This document shows positions 21,214 through 32,416 of a stretch of DNA of 64,000 nt, in pieces. Every line of letters begins with the position of its first letter. Position 1 is the stretch's first letter. Made by a program: the position numbers and the translations under genes. The notes below the pieces were generated by a model, which was not told the DNA's origin, ran no database searches, and worked only from the letters and a program-made list of their open reading frames with translations. The stretch spans positions 6,748 to 70,747 of the forward strand of contig DF237363.1 in NCBI GenBank assembly GCA_000708835.1. Direction: 5' to 3'. Source of the stretch: Klebsormidium nitens. Its lineage: Eukaryota > Streptophyta > Klebsormidiophyceae > Klebsormidiales > Klebsormidiaceae.

Positions 21214-22542
21214 TTTGCCGTCGTCCGCTCAACAAAGGCTGTCTATCTCGAGACAATCTACTCAAAGGATGCCAACGGTTGGCTTCAGCCTGAGGAGACC
21301 ATTGACCGGTCCGGCCGCGACTTCCTAGAGGTATGCAGGAACTTCCAGCTCCAAAGCCTGCCGGGAAAGAGCAAGGAGATTGCCAAATTTTGGGAGAGCA
21401 GCTCTAAACGGCGGGAGTATGATCAGATTGTGTTTGAACCGGACACATCAAAGGTGTCTTTGCGGCAATTCAACATGTTCTGCGGATTAAACTTCCAACC
21501 AGTCGACCGCAAACTTTCAACACCGGAGCTTCTACAATGCAAGGAACGGATGCCGAAGCTCTTATGGCACATCCGCCACATTTTATGTGATGGCTCGGAT
21601 GAGCGGTTTGACTACAATATTCGGTGGATTGCGCATTGCGTTCAGAGGCCTTGGAGAAAGATTCAAGTGGCCCTTGTCTTTCGCGGACCCCAAGGGTGCG
21701 GCAAGTCAATATTGTTTGACTTCCTTGGAACCATGATCATTGGCATAAAAAACTACTTGTATTGCAATGAGATTGAAAAGATCATTGGCAAGTTTAATTC
21801 TTTGGGTGCCAACAAGCTTCTCATTGTCTTTGACGAGGCGGGAAACTGGGGAGGAGCGTACAGAATGAATGATCGGATGAAGTCTCTAATAACGCAAGAA
21901 ACGACGTGCTTGGAGCGAAAAGGAAGAGACCCGATCACCGTGCAAGATAAGAGCAATATCGTGTTCACGACAAATAATGCATGGCCGGTGAAACGAGAGG
22001 CTGATGATCGACGGTACTCTTGCCAAGAATGCTCCGGTACCAAGGTGGGAGACAAACGGTACTTTGATGAGCTTTTGGAAGAGTTGCGGAATCCAGACAT
22101 TGCTTTCAATTTCCACCAATACCTATCGTCTCTTGACCTCTCTAAGTGGGATCCTCGAAGAATTCCACTTACGGCGTGGGGAGAGGGTCTCAAGGATCAC
22201 TCAATTCCATCACATGTGATGATGATGCAAGCGCTGCTTGAGAATGGATGCTTTCATCCTTCTTTGGAGACGTGGGTAGCATCAAACGACATTAAGCGGA
22301 CGTATGATAAAGTTTTGCTGCAGATGGACATCAAAGAAGATCGCCAAACGAACCTAAACTTACGTCTTGGTGAGCTCTCTAAGCGCCATTTTCAAGATGC
22401 GGCCGCAAGCGCGCAGCATTCAACATATACGAACGCACAAGGGCTGGTACTTCCCTCCACAAGACGCCATATGCGAGGCACTTCATGTTGGAAAGTTGCG
22501 AAGTACAACCGTGGAGTGGCTCGGCATATGGGAGCGGGTTGA
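21214..22542 (+). CDS. SF3 helicase (DUF5906-like) part of broken primase-helicase
   Basis: The frame is the same as the Prim-Pol frame and open from 21214; the first ATG is at 21430. Walker A is GPQGCGKS near 21,690 and Walker B LLIVFDEAG near 21,816, followed by the motif-C-like NIVFTTNNAWPV near 21,957. These are hallmarks of superfamily 3 helicases fused to Prim-Pol in phages, virophages and algal elements. Near 22,440 the coding signal moves to the next frame, where WYFPPQDAICEAL and WLGIWERV continue to a stop at 22718-22720, so there is a frameshift as well as the upstream stop. With two lesions the gene is probably decayed, unless recoding occurs. Confidence 0.8.
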   Translation, partial: FAVVRSTKAVYLETIYSKDANGWLQPEETIDRSGRDFLEVCRNFQLQSLPGKSKEIAKFWESSSKRREYDQIVFEPDTSKVSLRQFNMFCGLNFQPVDRKLSTPELLQCKERMPKLLWHIRHILCDGSDERFDYNIRWIAHCVQRPWRKIQVALVFRGPQGCGKSILFDFLGTMIIGIKNYLYCNEIEKIIGKFNSLGANKLLIVFDEAGNWGGAYRMNDRMKSLITQETTCLERKGRDPITVQDKSNIVFTTNNAWPVKREADDRRYSCQECSGTKVGDKRYFDELLEELRNPDIAFNFHQYLSSLDLSKWDPRRIPLTAWGEGLKDHSIPSHVMMMQALLENGCFHPSLETWVASNDIKRTYDKVLLQMDIKEDRQTNLNLRLGELSKRHFQDAAASAQHSTYTNAQGLVLPSTRRHMRGTSCWKVAKYNRGVARHMGAG

Positions 22543-22734
22543 GTACATCGAGGACGAGCAAGGGCCATGGATTGCGGAAAGAAGGGATGACAATAAAGAG
22601 GTGCAATTGTCTGAAAAGGACCGCGTGTGCACGCATTGCTCAGACAGTCATGTGTGTGAGGGATGGAAGGAGCTCCGAGATGAGAAATTGTTGCGTTTCA
22701 AAACCCAATGGGTGTCATAGAGGTTCCACATGGC

Positions 22735-22950
22735 TTGTTACCTTTTCATTACCCACACACACACACACATACACACATGACTATACCCATGAACAAACCC
22801 GCAAGACACATAGTCTATTACCCTATTACCGTATTACCTATGGTATCTTGCAATACCACTTTCTTGCGAGAGCACCACATGACAAAAAAACATATGAAAC
22901 ATGTAAGATTTGAATGAGTGGGTAATAAGGTAACGCGTAATACAGAGTTT
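22735..22950. repeat. TATTACC iteron-like cluster and (CA)n tract
   Basis: Just after the helicase gene, CTATTACC occurs at 22815 and 22823 and GTATTACC at 22831, three direct copies eight bases apart. GTTACC and ATTACCC lie at 22738-22756. The opposite orientation appears at 22921-22943 (GGTAATAAGGTAACGCGTAA). A (CA)n run lies at about 22753-22778. The clustering at the end of a replicase gene is suggestive of an origin or element end, but this is inference. Confidence 0.45.
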
Positions 22951-23006
22951 TTATCTGGGGCCAACTCCCCTTTGAGTGGGAACCAAAAGCACGGCGAATG
23001 TTTCAA

Positions 23007-26000
23007 TTATTGTTGCAACAATCGAGTTCGCACCCCAGCCGTCCACACGGCTGCTGCTATTGCAATTGCAAGCTTGGAATCGTCGACCCTCTTGAGCGTC
23101 TGGTTGTAGCCGCCGAGGAGCAGAGGCAATATGACCATGAAACTTTCGAGCCCCGAGTACCAACCTAGACTCCTGAACCCCTTCAGAAAGGAGTTCACCG
23201 ACTCCACTGCACTAGTGTTCACCCAGTGAAGGAACGGGTAGGTGTCCGGGCAATTCGAGGGACCACACTTGTGTACCTCCTGGCCAGCCTTTGAGAAGTG
23301 AAATCTGTAAAACATGAAGATATACATCAATCCTGAGATGAGAATCGATGTACAACATTTCAAATTAACATTCACAGCTTTGGAGCCGCTCTGTCCAACT
23401 CCAGAATGAATCCCAATGTACACGCAACGGCAGATGACCACAACTCCACTCAATGTTATGCAACAAAGCCCACGGCTAGAGGCAGCTCTTTACACAGATT
23501 GTCCAGCCATGCAATTATGTGAAAGCACGCACCTGTCGACGACGAATCGAACCTTGGCAAAATGCGCCCCTTCCCGCCGCATGCAGTAGTTGCGCAAGGC
23601 ACAACCATTGTCGTGAACCACGACCTCTGGCAAGTCCTCCCGCCTCAGCCGAGTGTAGAGCACAACAAACGCGTCCCTTGGGCTCTCTCCGCGTAGCATC
23701 ACGTGGAAGCCATAGATGCACCTGTGGGGGCACGCGAACACATAGCCCCCCCTGCTCCTCTTTGGCCGCTTACTGGCACTTCCCTTCTTCCCCGAGAGCT
23801 TTCCGGCCCCTTTCACCAATCCGGGAACATTCTCAACGTCCCACTCCGTCATCGACTTCCCCGTTGCGCACTTGTTCTCCTCCGAGCTTCTACTGCGGCC
23901 GCCCGGATGCTCGAAGCTGCTATACCAGGGCAATCCCCGTTTCTGCTCCCATCCGGGAAACGAGTAGCACGCCAGGGCGTCCTGTTCGGCTCGGAAGGCA
24001 TGCCCCGTTGGCAGCGGGTGAAGCTCTTCCCCGTTCTCATCTTGCCCCAGCCTCTCTCTCAGAAGCGAGCGCTCATGAGCGCTCATGTCCTCCCATTGCT
24101 GGGGGCTTGGCTCCAACCTTTCGACCCCTGGCAGCAATTTGTTTGCCAGCCCGCGCGCCTCGTCCAACTGCCGTCGCTCCTCGATGCTAAGGGGACGTGC
24201 TCGAGCCTTCGTAAGAAGGTTGACAGCTCGGTTAAAGGGGTCGAGCGCCTCGTGCACCCAGCCGCGCCGCCCATCGGCATCGAAACCCGTTGCACCCCTT
24301 AAAAAGACGGTGATGAGGTAGAGATGGTAGAGGGTGCGCGTGGAGAAGGCCGGAAACGTGAGGCCGCCGTACGCGTCTAGGATGCGTCGCAAGATGGGCG
24401 CGTCCCTTGCCAAGTCTCGCCTGTCCTCGAGAGTTGCCTCGCTCCCCAGCAAAAGCCTCCGGATCACGTGCAATGCGCCAGGTCCGATCAGATCCTCGTC
24501 GCTGTCATGCGCGCCCAGGCAATAGAGGATTTCCGTCCACTCTCCAACCCAGTGCTGCCACAGGTCTGGGCTCAACCCTCGCCTCTCAAAGTCACCCTGG
24601 ATCCCCGTCAGCAACTTGAAGACGGCCAGGTTCCGGTCTCGCACCATCGTGCGCTGCTCAGTAAGCATGCGCCGTCTGCCGTCCTCGGGAAGCGACCTCT
24701 CCGCCTCATCCGGCCCGAAACGCTTCACGGTCTGGGGGTCCTCGTGAGCCAGCCCGTTCAGGAGCGCATTGAACTCCGTCTTTGACAACCTCTCCCCGAG
24801 CTTTCCGTCCCGCGGCCTGTGTTGAGAGAGGCGTGCAAGCGCTTCTCGCAACTCGGGTAGCAGCAAGAGCTTGCGCTTCAAGCCGCCTCCTCGGAGACTT
24901 GCCCCGCAGTAGTCGCGACCGGAGATGGGCCGCTTCTCAAGGAGCTCCCCCGCAGAGGTGCGGCTAGGATGGCAAAACGTCCTTCACGCGTCAAGCAAAG
25001 AGCTCCCAAGACCCCCCGGCTTCTGCGCGCCGTCCGCGCTGGCTAAGCCCACTATGCCGTCGCAGATGAGCACCTTGAAGAGGAGTGAGTAAACGAGTAT
25101 GAGTCAACGGGTATGTAGAGCGGATATTGGATCAAAAGTGCATGACACATGATCGACCACTCAATTAGGAGATTGAAATCTCAATGAATGTCGATTGAAT
25201 ATTGTTGAATCTACACGCATTGATGTCATTGGGTGTGCACTCACTATCAGCAAATGTACACTGATTGTGAAAGAATGTACACTCATCATCGTCAGACATC
25301 GACATCGCTACGGTCACAAAATTGGACAGACAGCAAAGACAGGACAGACAGAAGAATCTTGTGACCGCCAGCCATGTGGCTCACATTTGGATGTGGTCCA
25401 CAGAGCGAGCAGCAATCCCGAAGCCCCAGCCCAACCAGCTTGAAGAAGTCGAGGCTCGCCCGACGCCACGTCTCCTCGCTCAGAACCGCCGCGGTTGGGG
25501 TGTACTCGAACGCGGCCTGATCGCGCGCGAGCACGGCTCTGAAAGATTGGCCGCTTTGCATGCCTCGCAGGAGGAGCTGAAGGCTTTGTTGATGAAAAAG
25601 CGTACGTTTTGACCAGACGTAGAGCCCGAAATGCTCCCCGTCAAAGTGGACGGCATGGGCCCGGTCCAGGCACGAACAATGGTACAGCCGTACTCGCACC
25701 TTCTTGCTCCACGCCGACGCCTCAACGGTGGCCTCTACCCAGGCCTCCACCCATTGAGTTCCGCAAGGGGGTGCTTCAATTGGGCAAGGGGCGCTCAGGA
25801 GGCCGCGTCGGGAGAGCTCGGCAAAGTGGCAGTCTCTGAGCTCGCTCAGGGGCACGGGGGATTGGAGGCACGTGACCAGAGGGTCGTGGACAGTTGAGGC
25901 GTCGCTGGGCCTTGCCAACTTTGGTTTGGAAACCTGAATGGCTTCCGTAGTCAGCAGCATCACAGGACATTGGGCCCGTTCGTGAACCGCGTGCGCGCAA

Positions 26001-28053
26001 GCGCCTTCGGCCTTTAGCGAGCTCAGCGTACAGCTCGAGCAGGCCGCAACCCAGCCGTGGATGGCCTCCTTCCCGCGAGCGTCTAACGGCGGCACCGTCC
26101 CCTCAGGTTCCGCCGGTCGGCCCTGCCCTAAGATGGGCGCACGTGCTTGCTTCTCCCAGAAACTCTTGCCCCTTCTCCTCCGCTTGCCTGCAGGCGGCTC
26201 ATGAGCACCCCCTTCTTCCTCTCGTCCCATGACTCGGGTTTCGTGACCCTCCGTCTCCATTGGGCGTGCCTCGCCGAACAAGGCCGCGTGCCGTTTGCAA
26301 AAGCACCCCTCTCCTGCACACGCCGCCCCTTCGTGTGGCCGCCTCTGAAGCAGCCCCAACAAGTATTGCTGCTCACCTGTGAGCTCCCCTCCTTCTCGAG
26401 GCACGAGGCTTTCCTGCGAGGCAACCTCTGCCGGTACCGCCTTTCCACCCCCGATTTGCGGCAACTCCCCTTCGATCCATTTCTCTAACCAAGCAATTGC
26501 TGCCTTGGCAAATGGGGCCAATCCAAACGCCAGCCTCGCGCAGTCCGGCACATCCCCTTTTGCAAGAGCAGCCCGCGCCGTGCTTATGTGGACGCACTCT
26601 GTTAGCGATGGGCAACCGTCCCTCTTCCCTTCGCAGTACCAATTTCCGGCAACACTGTGAAAGAGCATGCGCCGCTTGGGGCACGAGGGGCTTCTGGGGT
26701 TGTCGACCACCGCATAGTACGACCCCTTGCCGTCCCATGAGACCCGCTCGACGCTCACTCCCTGCCCAAGGGCCTCACTGGTCGGCAGCTCTCCGTTTGG
26801 AGCCCAGCTCTCGCTCAACGCCGCTAGAACCAGCTTGTGAACACACGGAGCGCTCTCCGTTAACCTTCCTCGATGACACGTGCAGCAGAGCACCCCAAGA
26901 GCGTTCCACCTCGCCATCTCCTGCAGCGCGTGGCTCTTGTCCGGCTTTCCCAGGGGTTTTGGCCGGCCAACTCCGTTATGGTCCCAAGCGCCCATGTACA
27001 TCGACAGCAACGGTGCTCGAATGCTTCCGACTGGCAGGAAGATCTGGCAGTCCTTCCCCTCATCCACTCTCCTCAGGTAGCTCAACGCTTGAGCTTTTAT
27101 GCTAGTTGCGGGTGCGCGCTCCTCTCCATTTGTTTCCTGCATGGGCCCAGAAGGTCGACAAATGATGCATATGCTCCATTGGGCAGCTCAAACGTAATGT
27201 TTCCAAATCGATCAAAATCACGCGTCTTGAAGAGGTCCTTAAGCTTGTGACCCCCCAAAATACAATCAGGTTTTCTATCGATAACTCTCAGGAGCACGTC
27301 AAAATTTCTGTCAGGCCTCTTCCTATTGATATTCCGAATGCACTGGCAAGTGTAACAATTCTCATGGAATTTGCAAAGCTCGGAGCTCCCTTTCAATCTG
27401 GCTTGCTGGGCCGCAGCTGTCATTTTGTCCTGATGCTACTAATGAAAGAAAAGAAGTTTGATGTCATTTGTCCTCACCGGCGCTTCAGGCTCGCGCACTC
27501 TTGGTTGCAATCCCTTGGCGCCACCTTTGTTGATAACCTGCTCAGCAGCCGTGAGCTGACGCTTTTTACGCTCTACGGTGCCCTCGTTCTGGCCTCTGAG
27601 AAACGAGATCAACGCGTCATCTAGCGCCAATACCTGCGTCCAGTAGCCAGCGGGATGCTGCTGTAGAATTGATGTGTTGGCACCATCATCCAGCCGCTCG
27701 CTTAACGCAATGGTCCTGCCGTCGGCTGCTTCCACAACCTTGCCAAGTAGCTTCCCTATGCAGCTGAGGCAAACAAGAGACCTGGCCTGCTTTGCTCGGG
27801 GCACCTTTGCGCTGATGAGATAGCCTCTCTGCACTCCATTGGATTGCTGTCCTTTCCGAAACGCCAGCCGCAAGCAGCCCTCTTCGTCCTTAACCCATAG
27901 CTGTTGTCTACATGTCAGGCACTTGACCGCAACGCGCTCTTGGCAGCTGGGGGAGTCAACCCTAAAGTGACCTGAAGCTATATGGTCGAATGTAGGTTTG
28001 TCTAACCTTATTCGTTCACCACTGCTAACCAAATCCACCTCTACTACAGCCAT
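23007..28053 (-). pseudogene. KDZ/HMGXB3-like transposase with CxC clusters, probably decayed
   Basis: Minus-strand gene in several exons: 28053 to about 27480 (donor GTGAGG, then a 48-base intron), about 27431 to 27140, 27136 to 25385, 25073 to 23533 and 23304 to 23007. Clear introns are 25074-25384 and 23305-23532, both keeping phase. N-terminal Cys clusters (VKCLTCRQQ, LVCLSC) precede a long region with CCTCHRGRL and ACSSCTLSS and then DCCSLCGPHPN joined to VLICDG, as in CxC5/CxC6 proteins linked to KDZ transposases. The catalytic core shows YGFHVMLRGESPRDAF, VVVHDNGCAL (Asp), VVDR joined across the intron to FHFSKAGQ (Asp), and NTSAVESVNSFLKGF (Glu). A TGA at 24984-24986 falls in frame inside an exon, and the join near 27135-27180 needs a frame change. 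Both suggest decay. No terminal repeats identified. Confidence 0.75.
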
Positions 28054-31000
28054 TTCCAACCCCCACTGCCTCAGATGGGATGCCAAAGGGCGGCGGCCTC
28101 TCCCTAAGTGCCTCTCTCTCCTCGGTCCGAACTTCCCGGGGCCTCGGTCCTACCCTTTCAGCTTGGTCTCTTACCTCTAAGCCCCTCAACCGACCACTAC
28201 CGTGACATGCCTCAAGGGGCCCCGGTCGCTTGTCCCTAAGTTCCGACCGATTCGATGCGCGGGTGATCGAACCTGTCCAGAATACTGCTGGGGGTGTGCT
28301 GACGTGGCGTCCTCTCCAGGTCATGTCACCAAACTTACCGTCACGGCAGAACCCGGCAGCATCGGTAACCGTCCCGTCACCGTCCGATTCTTCTGGAACG
28401 ATCGTCACCGTCGAGAGAATGCCAAACACCCCTTGGTAGGCCCAGTGTGCTTCGCAAAGACTGAAGGATACCCAAAGTTGACGGCCCAGCCACGTGGGAG
28501 TGCGCGCGCGACACGTCGGCCGAAGTAGTTAATATTACTAGTGTCACGCGGCAGCTCAGTAACCATGCCAGATAGCATAAGCCGCAAGCATAAACGATGC
28601 AGATTCGCCAGACTACGGACAAGTTCCGACCAGCTACAGATTACGTCATACTCGGTTTCTGTTTGTTGTTTGCTAATAGCTGGCAGGATTCAGAGTAGCC
28701 ACGCTTGACACGGGCTTAGAATCATTGGCATAAGCAAGGTCACGGTCACGTTACAAACAACCTTGCTGCAAGCTGCCTAGCTAGCTGCAGTCCGTAGGTA
28801 GAAGCAGTCATATAAAGTTCAGCCCATGATAGACTAGATAAGAGTGCATCTCAGACTTAATTGAGGCCTGCGCGCCTTCAGAAACTGCTAGTATAAAAGG
28901 CCAGAACTTGGAACATTCCATTTTAATTCCTACTTCCAGCAATCCACGTTTGCCTAGGGCTAGGAATTCCCACTCAAGACGTTTCCTTACTACGATCAAA
29001 CAAGCAGCTTTCAGCTCTCGTTGTCCTTTCACAGTCATCTTGCAGCATTCTTTGTCATAGCAAGGCAGTGGCCAGAGTGCATGACTTATATGAGCCCGAC
29101 GGCGGGCGTTTGCATATGCAAATGACAAAGTGTGAATTGAAACGAAGCACTGAGCGTGCTCTTTGCAATTGAGATTGCAATGCTGATTTGAAACGAGTGG
29201 TACACCTATGGTGGTCACTGAACAATCACAGAGCTGATTGTTATACCATCAAAACTTGGGTCCAGCGCGGCACAGCGCCGCGCTTGGACAAGCCCTCTGC
29301 TTTTCAGCAGATTTGAACCAACTGTGAGTTTATCAGTCGTGGCCATTGCATATGACCTGACTGCCACCAATCCGACAGAAACGTGAACCCTTGATGTGAT
29401 TCATGGGCGTTGTCTGAAAGCGTGAGCTAGAAATAGCAAGGAGGAAAGGAGCAGCTTCAGGGCTGCACCTCCAAACTTGACTCTTCCTTCACTGGAACAT
29501 TAGCAGACCTATTGTTCCAACCCGACTGGTATGGGACAGTCCGGGGATAGTGACTGAACGAGTATGCATGATTGATTTGCCAGAGCTTCCGCAATCTGAT
29601 CTAAGTTGCAGCTGCACGCCGACCAGCGCGGCCGCAGCGCGCTGCCCGGTTTCACAAAAGTTGAAGACTGAGCAACTAACTGAGCATACGCGCATAGAGT
29701 TTATCGACGGTCCAAAGGCCGGGACACGTCACCCGGCAGGATTAGCGGACCCGTCCTCTCTGGTGAAGCACACCAGGCACTGATTAGGTAACCATTTATT
29801 ATACCTAAACGCCCCTAAAAGTGTGCATGACTACGTTGATCATAGCCTATGGGACGTCGCCTGAAGCGGCACAGCACTGAGATTTCCGGTCGAGTTTTGT
29901 CGGGTTTGTACAGGATAATCGCTGAACAAACCCGCCTGCGCGCGCCGCGCAGTGGAGCGGTGTTCAATGCTTTTCTGACCGTCCAATTTGTAAAATCCGC
30001 TGTAGACGGCCAGCTTCCGCCACATTCGGCAAGCCAGGAGGCTATATGAGCCGCCGTTGATGTGGACACCAGCCATCCGTATAATCGGACGGACCGAAAC
30101 AAGCCGTTGTGGCTTGATACGCTCTAGGTACCTGGAATCTCGGCGCACCGTGCACCAGGACAACCACACTCGAGTTCAAATCCCCGGTTCACGGATGATG
30201 GATTCCAGATCGACGTGAACCGGGAGCTCCCGTGCTATTTGCAGGAAAACCCTTCGGGGATACCTCTAGCTTTCCTCAACGAAAGTAGGACTACAGAATA
30301 TGGCAGGAGAACATCTAGCAAAAGACCAGCGGGGAAATATTTGCTTCCAGCGGTACCCGGTTCAATTGACGCCAGCTCCAGCTGACTCAGCCGATCGAAT
30401 CAGGAGCCGCCGAGTACAAATTCGGATCAGGAAGAATCTCCGCAGTTCATGTGGCTTGTGCCTTCGACCCGGGGCAGGGCGAGACTACCACGCTATAGTG
30501 ACTTTTATCCATAGCATGACACTTTCTTATTGTCTACGCGTCAAGACCACAATTGTGTCAAGCACGTGGCTGATACTGGGAACGAAAAGTGCAACGCCTT
30601 GCCCGGGATCGTCCGACGTGGCTTTCTTGGCGGAACCTTTTCCGTGCAAGGTTCTTCACGCAGGCGAACTCCCCTCAATGCCATCGTTCAGCTCCTTCAG
30701 CTCCTTCAGCTCCTTCAGCTTCTTGCTACAGAGCGACGGTTTACGGAGCCCTTGTTTTTCTCTTGCCTCCACGCCTCCTGGGTGTCACCTACAGATTCCC
30801 AATTCCCTGCATGTTACGCAGAGCCCTTCTCGCAAATCAAGCGGAGCTGTCCAGCTGTTTACAATGGTGGACGCGGCAATGATCGCCCTCCTGTGGACGC
30901 AGCGTGGCCAGAACAAGCAAAAGTTGTAAGGGGCGACAATCTGATACTGAGCTATTCTCCACAGCTTGGCAAGCCCTGCAGACGCGAGGAAGTTGAGCAA

Positions 31001-31375
31001 GTCGCTGTCAAATGAAAGACCGAATTTTCAATATAGATAATTCCTGCGGTCCTCCGAGTTTGTTTGACATTCTGGTTGTACAAAATGTCGCCAGATCATG
31101 GCAACGGCAATGGGTATTCGGCCTCAGGGTATACAGAGCTGGTTCACATCGCCTGCAATGGCCACAAGCACGATAGAACCTCTGGAGAAGGGACCTGAGA
31201 GCACAACCGATTGTCTCCTTTGTACAGTACAGTAACTAACAGGGACTTCCTGATAACAGTTACATAGACGGGCAATCCTCAAGTACGAACTGTTTGAGCG
31301 GGACAGTTTTGTCAAAGAGAGTCCCAACCGCAAAGAATCGAGTTTGTACAAATAGAAGACATTGTACTCATTAAC
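28054..31375. other. Gene-poor interval
   Basis: I see no gene with recognisable content. A donor-like GAG|GTAAGAGACC on the minus strand near 28170 might mark a 5' untranslated exon of the transposase. Bases 30,690-30,720 hold a short (CTCCTTCAG)n repeat. Open frames such as 30300-30929 run through this repeat and show no conserved features. The region is otherwise unique, moderate-GC DNA. Confidence 0.4.
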
Positions 31376-32416
31376 ATGGGTCACAGGCTGCTGTATATCT
31401 TTTTGGTAGCGATAGTGCTGGCCACTGCAATTCCGGCCAGGGCAGTGGAGGGGAGAGTGGATGGGCGGCTCTGTCCTTTTGAATTGGGCTTTGCCCCGTG
31501 CAACAATGCGAGCCGCCTCGTGTGCTGCCTGGGTAAGCTATTTTCACTGTGGATTCAAAGTTGTTTTTGAAGCCGCTTTCTTTTCTGCGACGTTGACCTG
31601 CTCAAGGGGACGACTCTTTCTTGTTAACTGGCTTGTTTGTTTACTATGTGACCAAAAGGAGCTCTCCCTTATGTTTCTGTCCTGGTTAGGTGCATCTAAT
31701 AACCCTTTTGGCAGATTGAGCATGTCCAGTCTCTGGCATTTTGTGTTAGCATGTCGCCTCCTGATTGTGCGTTGAACCCTGTCGTAGATTGCCATGGGTG
31801 TTTATTGGTCATTGATCTCTCAGCTTTTGGACCAAGTGCGTAATGTTGTCGTATTGCATCACAAGCAGTTCTAGGAGTTGAACTTGTTGTGCAAGCAATC
31901 CTAGTATCATGGGAAGGGAGTTACAGGCGGCCACGTTGAATCTGGAATTGCCCTTGTGCAGGATCATGCGGTTCCCAGAACTGCTTTGAGGTTGACCAGC
32001 CTGACGCCATGAAAGCAAAGTCGCTGCGCAACACGGGTGTCACCATCTTCAATCTCATAAAAGCCTTCAGCCAAGGCGACTGGGAGGCGGTAACCTCGCT
32101 GATGGCCGAAGGAGCCACGAGTAGCGGGCCAGGGTTTGAGGGGGGCTTGTCAGCTAAGAGCCCCCGAGCGCTGCAGTTGCAGCAGGCAGCGTTCACATAT
32201 CAACCTGGCCAAGACTTGAGCTCGTCATTTCAAGTGCTGCAGTATGACCTTCTGGGGGGCAGCCCCCTCAAGAGCAGAGTGGTCGCGAGGCATCACACCA
32301 AGGCTTTTCAGTTTGAGGTGGATGGAACGTTTGAGTTAACCGATGTGGAGCCCGGGAAGAGGAAGTGGTTGATCAGGGAAGCTCATTTGAAGAACTTCCG
32401 GCCTTCCGGTTTTTGA
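31376..32416 (+). CDS. Small secreted protein, possibly NTF2/SnoaL-like
   Basis: Two exons, 31376-31532 and 31962-32416, with donor GTAAGC and acceptor TGTGCAG, phase 1 kept. The result is about 203 residues. Residues 1-23 are a good signal peptide (LLYIFLVAIVLATAIPARA). After it comes a Cys-rich region with six Cys in about 40 residues (RLCPFELGFAPC, LVCCLGSCGSQNC), which suggests disulfides and export. The remaining 130 residues have an alpha-then-beta-strand pattern (FNLIKAFSQGDWEAVTSLM, then KAFQFEVDGTFEL and KWLIREAHLKNF) that could be an NTF2/SnoaL-like fold, though this is a pattern guess. No enzyme residues can be named. The function is unknown. Confidence 0.65.

Larger units (their letters stand above)
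17560..22950 (+). mobile_element. Intronless recombinase/Prim-Pol/SF3-helicase element
   Basis: A compact block of four intronless genes between the satellite and the transposase gene: unknown protein (17603-18115), tyrosine recombinase (18407-19465), minus-strand Cys/His protein (19517-19852) and Prim-Pol/SF3 helicase (19954 to about 22720). Codon use is more AT-rich than in the primase-helicase gene to the left, and no splice signals are needed. Tyrosine recombinase plus Prim-Pol-SF3 replicase is a gene pair known from virophage-like, polinton-like and plasmid-like elements. No capsid, ATPase or protease gene is visible, so this is either a fragment or a capsid-less replicon (inference). 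Clear terminal repeats were not found. The limits given are those of the gene content plus the TATTACC cluster at the right. Confidence 0.6.

Noticed and set aside
22815-22945. Geminivirus-like rolling-circle origin
   Set aside because: GTATTACC resembles part of the nonanucleotide, but there is no TAATATTAC in a hairpin loop and the element encodes no HUH replication protein.
25603-27105. Several plus-strand frames over the transposase
   Set aside because: They mirror a strongly coding minus-strand exon with CxC motifs.
30165-30200. GAGTTCAAATCCCC resembling a tRNA T-loop
   Set aside because: The flanking bases do not form a T stem and there is no acceptor, D or anticodon arm nearby.
30300-31015. 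Overlapping 161- and 209-codon frames
   Set aside because: They run through a (CTCCTTCAG)n repeat in two different frames, with no splice or family support.
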